In this document: positions 63,839 through 64,000 of the stretch, piece after piece
Position numbering within the stretch: the first letter of the stretch is position 1
Layout: each line of letters opens with the position of its first letter
NCBI GenBank assembly: GCA_052034585.1
Contig: JBPOIJ010000017.1
Span: 124,001 to 188,000 of the forward strand
Source: Xiheimicrobium sp052034585
Lineage (GTDB): Bacteria > Myxococcota > Myxococcia > Myxococcales > Myxococcaceae
DNA: 64,000 nucleotides
Reading direction: 5' to 3'
Translations under genes and position numbers: made by a program
Notes under the pieces: generated by a model
What the model saw: the letters and a program-made list of their open reading frames with translations, nothing else
Databases searched by the model: none
What the model was told of the DNA's origin: nothing

Positions 63839-64000
63839 TCAGTCGAGCTCGAAGATCGCCCACCGAACGGTGCCGACGAAGCTCGTCGTCGCTTCGACGT
63901 CGGCGAAGGTCGAGGTTCCTGAGAACGTCACCCGGCGTGCTGGGCGAGTGGTGTCGATCGAGCACTCGGCGCAGGTGTTCGTCCCGCTCGTCGGAGAGCG
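63839..64000 (-). CDS. C-terminal part of an unknown gene cut by the right edge
   Basis: An open minus-strand frame ends at a TGA (63841-63839) and reads about 53 residues into the window: a Cys pair (NTCAECS) followed by RRVTFSGTSTFADVEATTSF and a WAIFELD tail. The beta-rich, Thr/Ser-rich style is like the secreted proteins elsewhere in the window. It converges with the peptidoglycan gene with 19 bases between. No family recognised; the rest lies beyond the window. Confidence 0.5.
   Translation of the reverse strand, partial: RSPTSGTNTCAECSIDTTRPARRVTFSGTSTFADVEATTSFVGTVRWAIFELD

Overview
The window is G+C-rich by eye, densely coded on both strands, and looks like a chromosomal segment of a Myxococcota bacterium, most likely Myxococcales/Cystobacterineae. 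Evidence: two proteins of the myxococcal DUF2378/TIGR02265 family, a C-terminal AgmX/PglI-type domain, a TIGR02996 leucine-rich-repeat protein, many lipoproteins with Asp-Ala-Gly or Gly/Ser linkers and Cys-rich modules, four ECF sigma factors, and a downstream sigma partner of a type I associate with myxobacteria. I saw no rRNA, tRNA, transposase, integrase, CRISPR array or plasmid gene. No gap between genes exceeds 300 bases. The longest are 866-1118 (a 14-bp palindrome), 33360-33624 (a hairpin and a split inverted repeat) and 42484-42641 (nothing recognised).

Layout. 1-7.3 kb: a lipid II flippase gene cut by the left edge, small secreted or DUF2378 proteins, an NtrC-type response regulator, an M23 peptidase and an outer-membrane barrel. 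7.3-11 kb: a degenerate nucleotidylyltransferase-methyltransferase fusion, then an ECF sigma operon whose two partners carry secretin/pilus N-terminal domains. 11-15.4 kb: nrtR-like, topA and a short-chain dehydrogenase on the minus strand. 15.4-20.2 kb: a tandem pair of secreted paralogues, a pentaheme cytochrome c and a discoidin-like secreted protein. 20.2-21.4 kb: an Rsm22-type methyltransferase. 21.4-29.1 kb: a seven-gene minus-strand operon (ECF sigma, anti-sigma with a DUF4384-like domain, caspase-like protease, two NHL-propeller lipoproteins, a Cys-rich lipoprotein, a WAVG-propeller lipoprotein). This is the most interesting candidate system here.

29.2-41.6 kb: an alpha/beta hydrolase, the LRR protein, a sigma/FecR-type pair, a Cys-rich lipoprotein, an M20 dipeptidase, two overlapping methyltransferase genes, an Nfu-type Fe-S scaffold, a double cNMP-binding protein and an outer-membrane protein. 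41.6-54.8 kb: an FHA-GGDEF diguanylate cyclase, several lipoproteins, a GMC oxidoreductase with a Tat-exported partner, a DUF2330-AgmX fusion, glgC, an EGF-like lipoprotein and a fourth sigma operon. 54.8-64 kb: a PIG-V-like mannosyltransferase overlapping an O-antigen-ligase-like gene, adenosine deaminase, a diheme lipoprotein, GNAT, sspB-smpB-panC (a trans-translation link), and a peptidoglycan-binding gene with an apparent frameshift.

Overall the region is rich in envelope, secretion and signalling functions. Cotranscribed genes often overlap by 4 bp (ATGA/GTGA), and convergent genes often abut or overlap. Homology calls come from reading the translated sequence; no database search was run.
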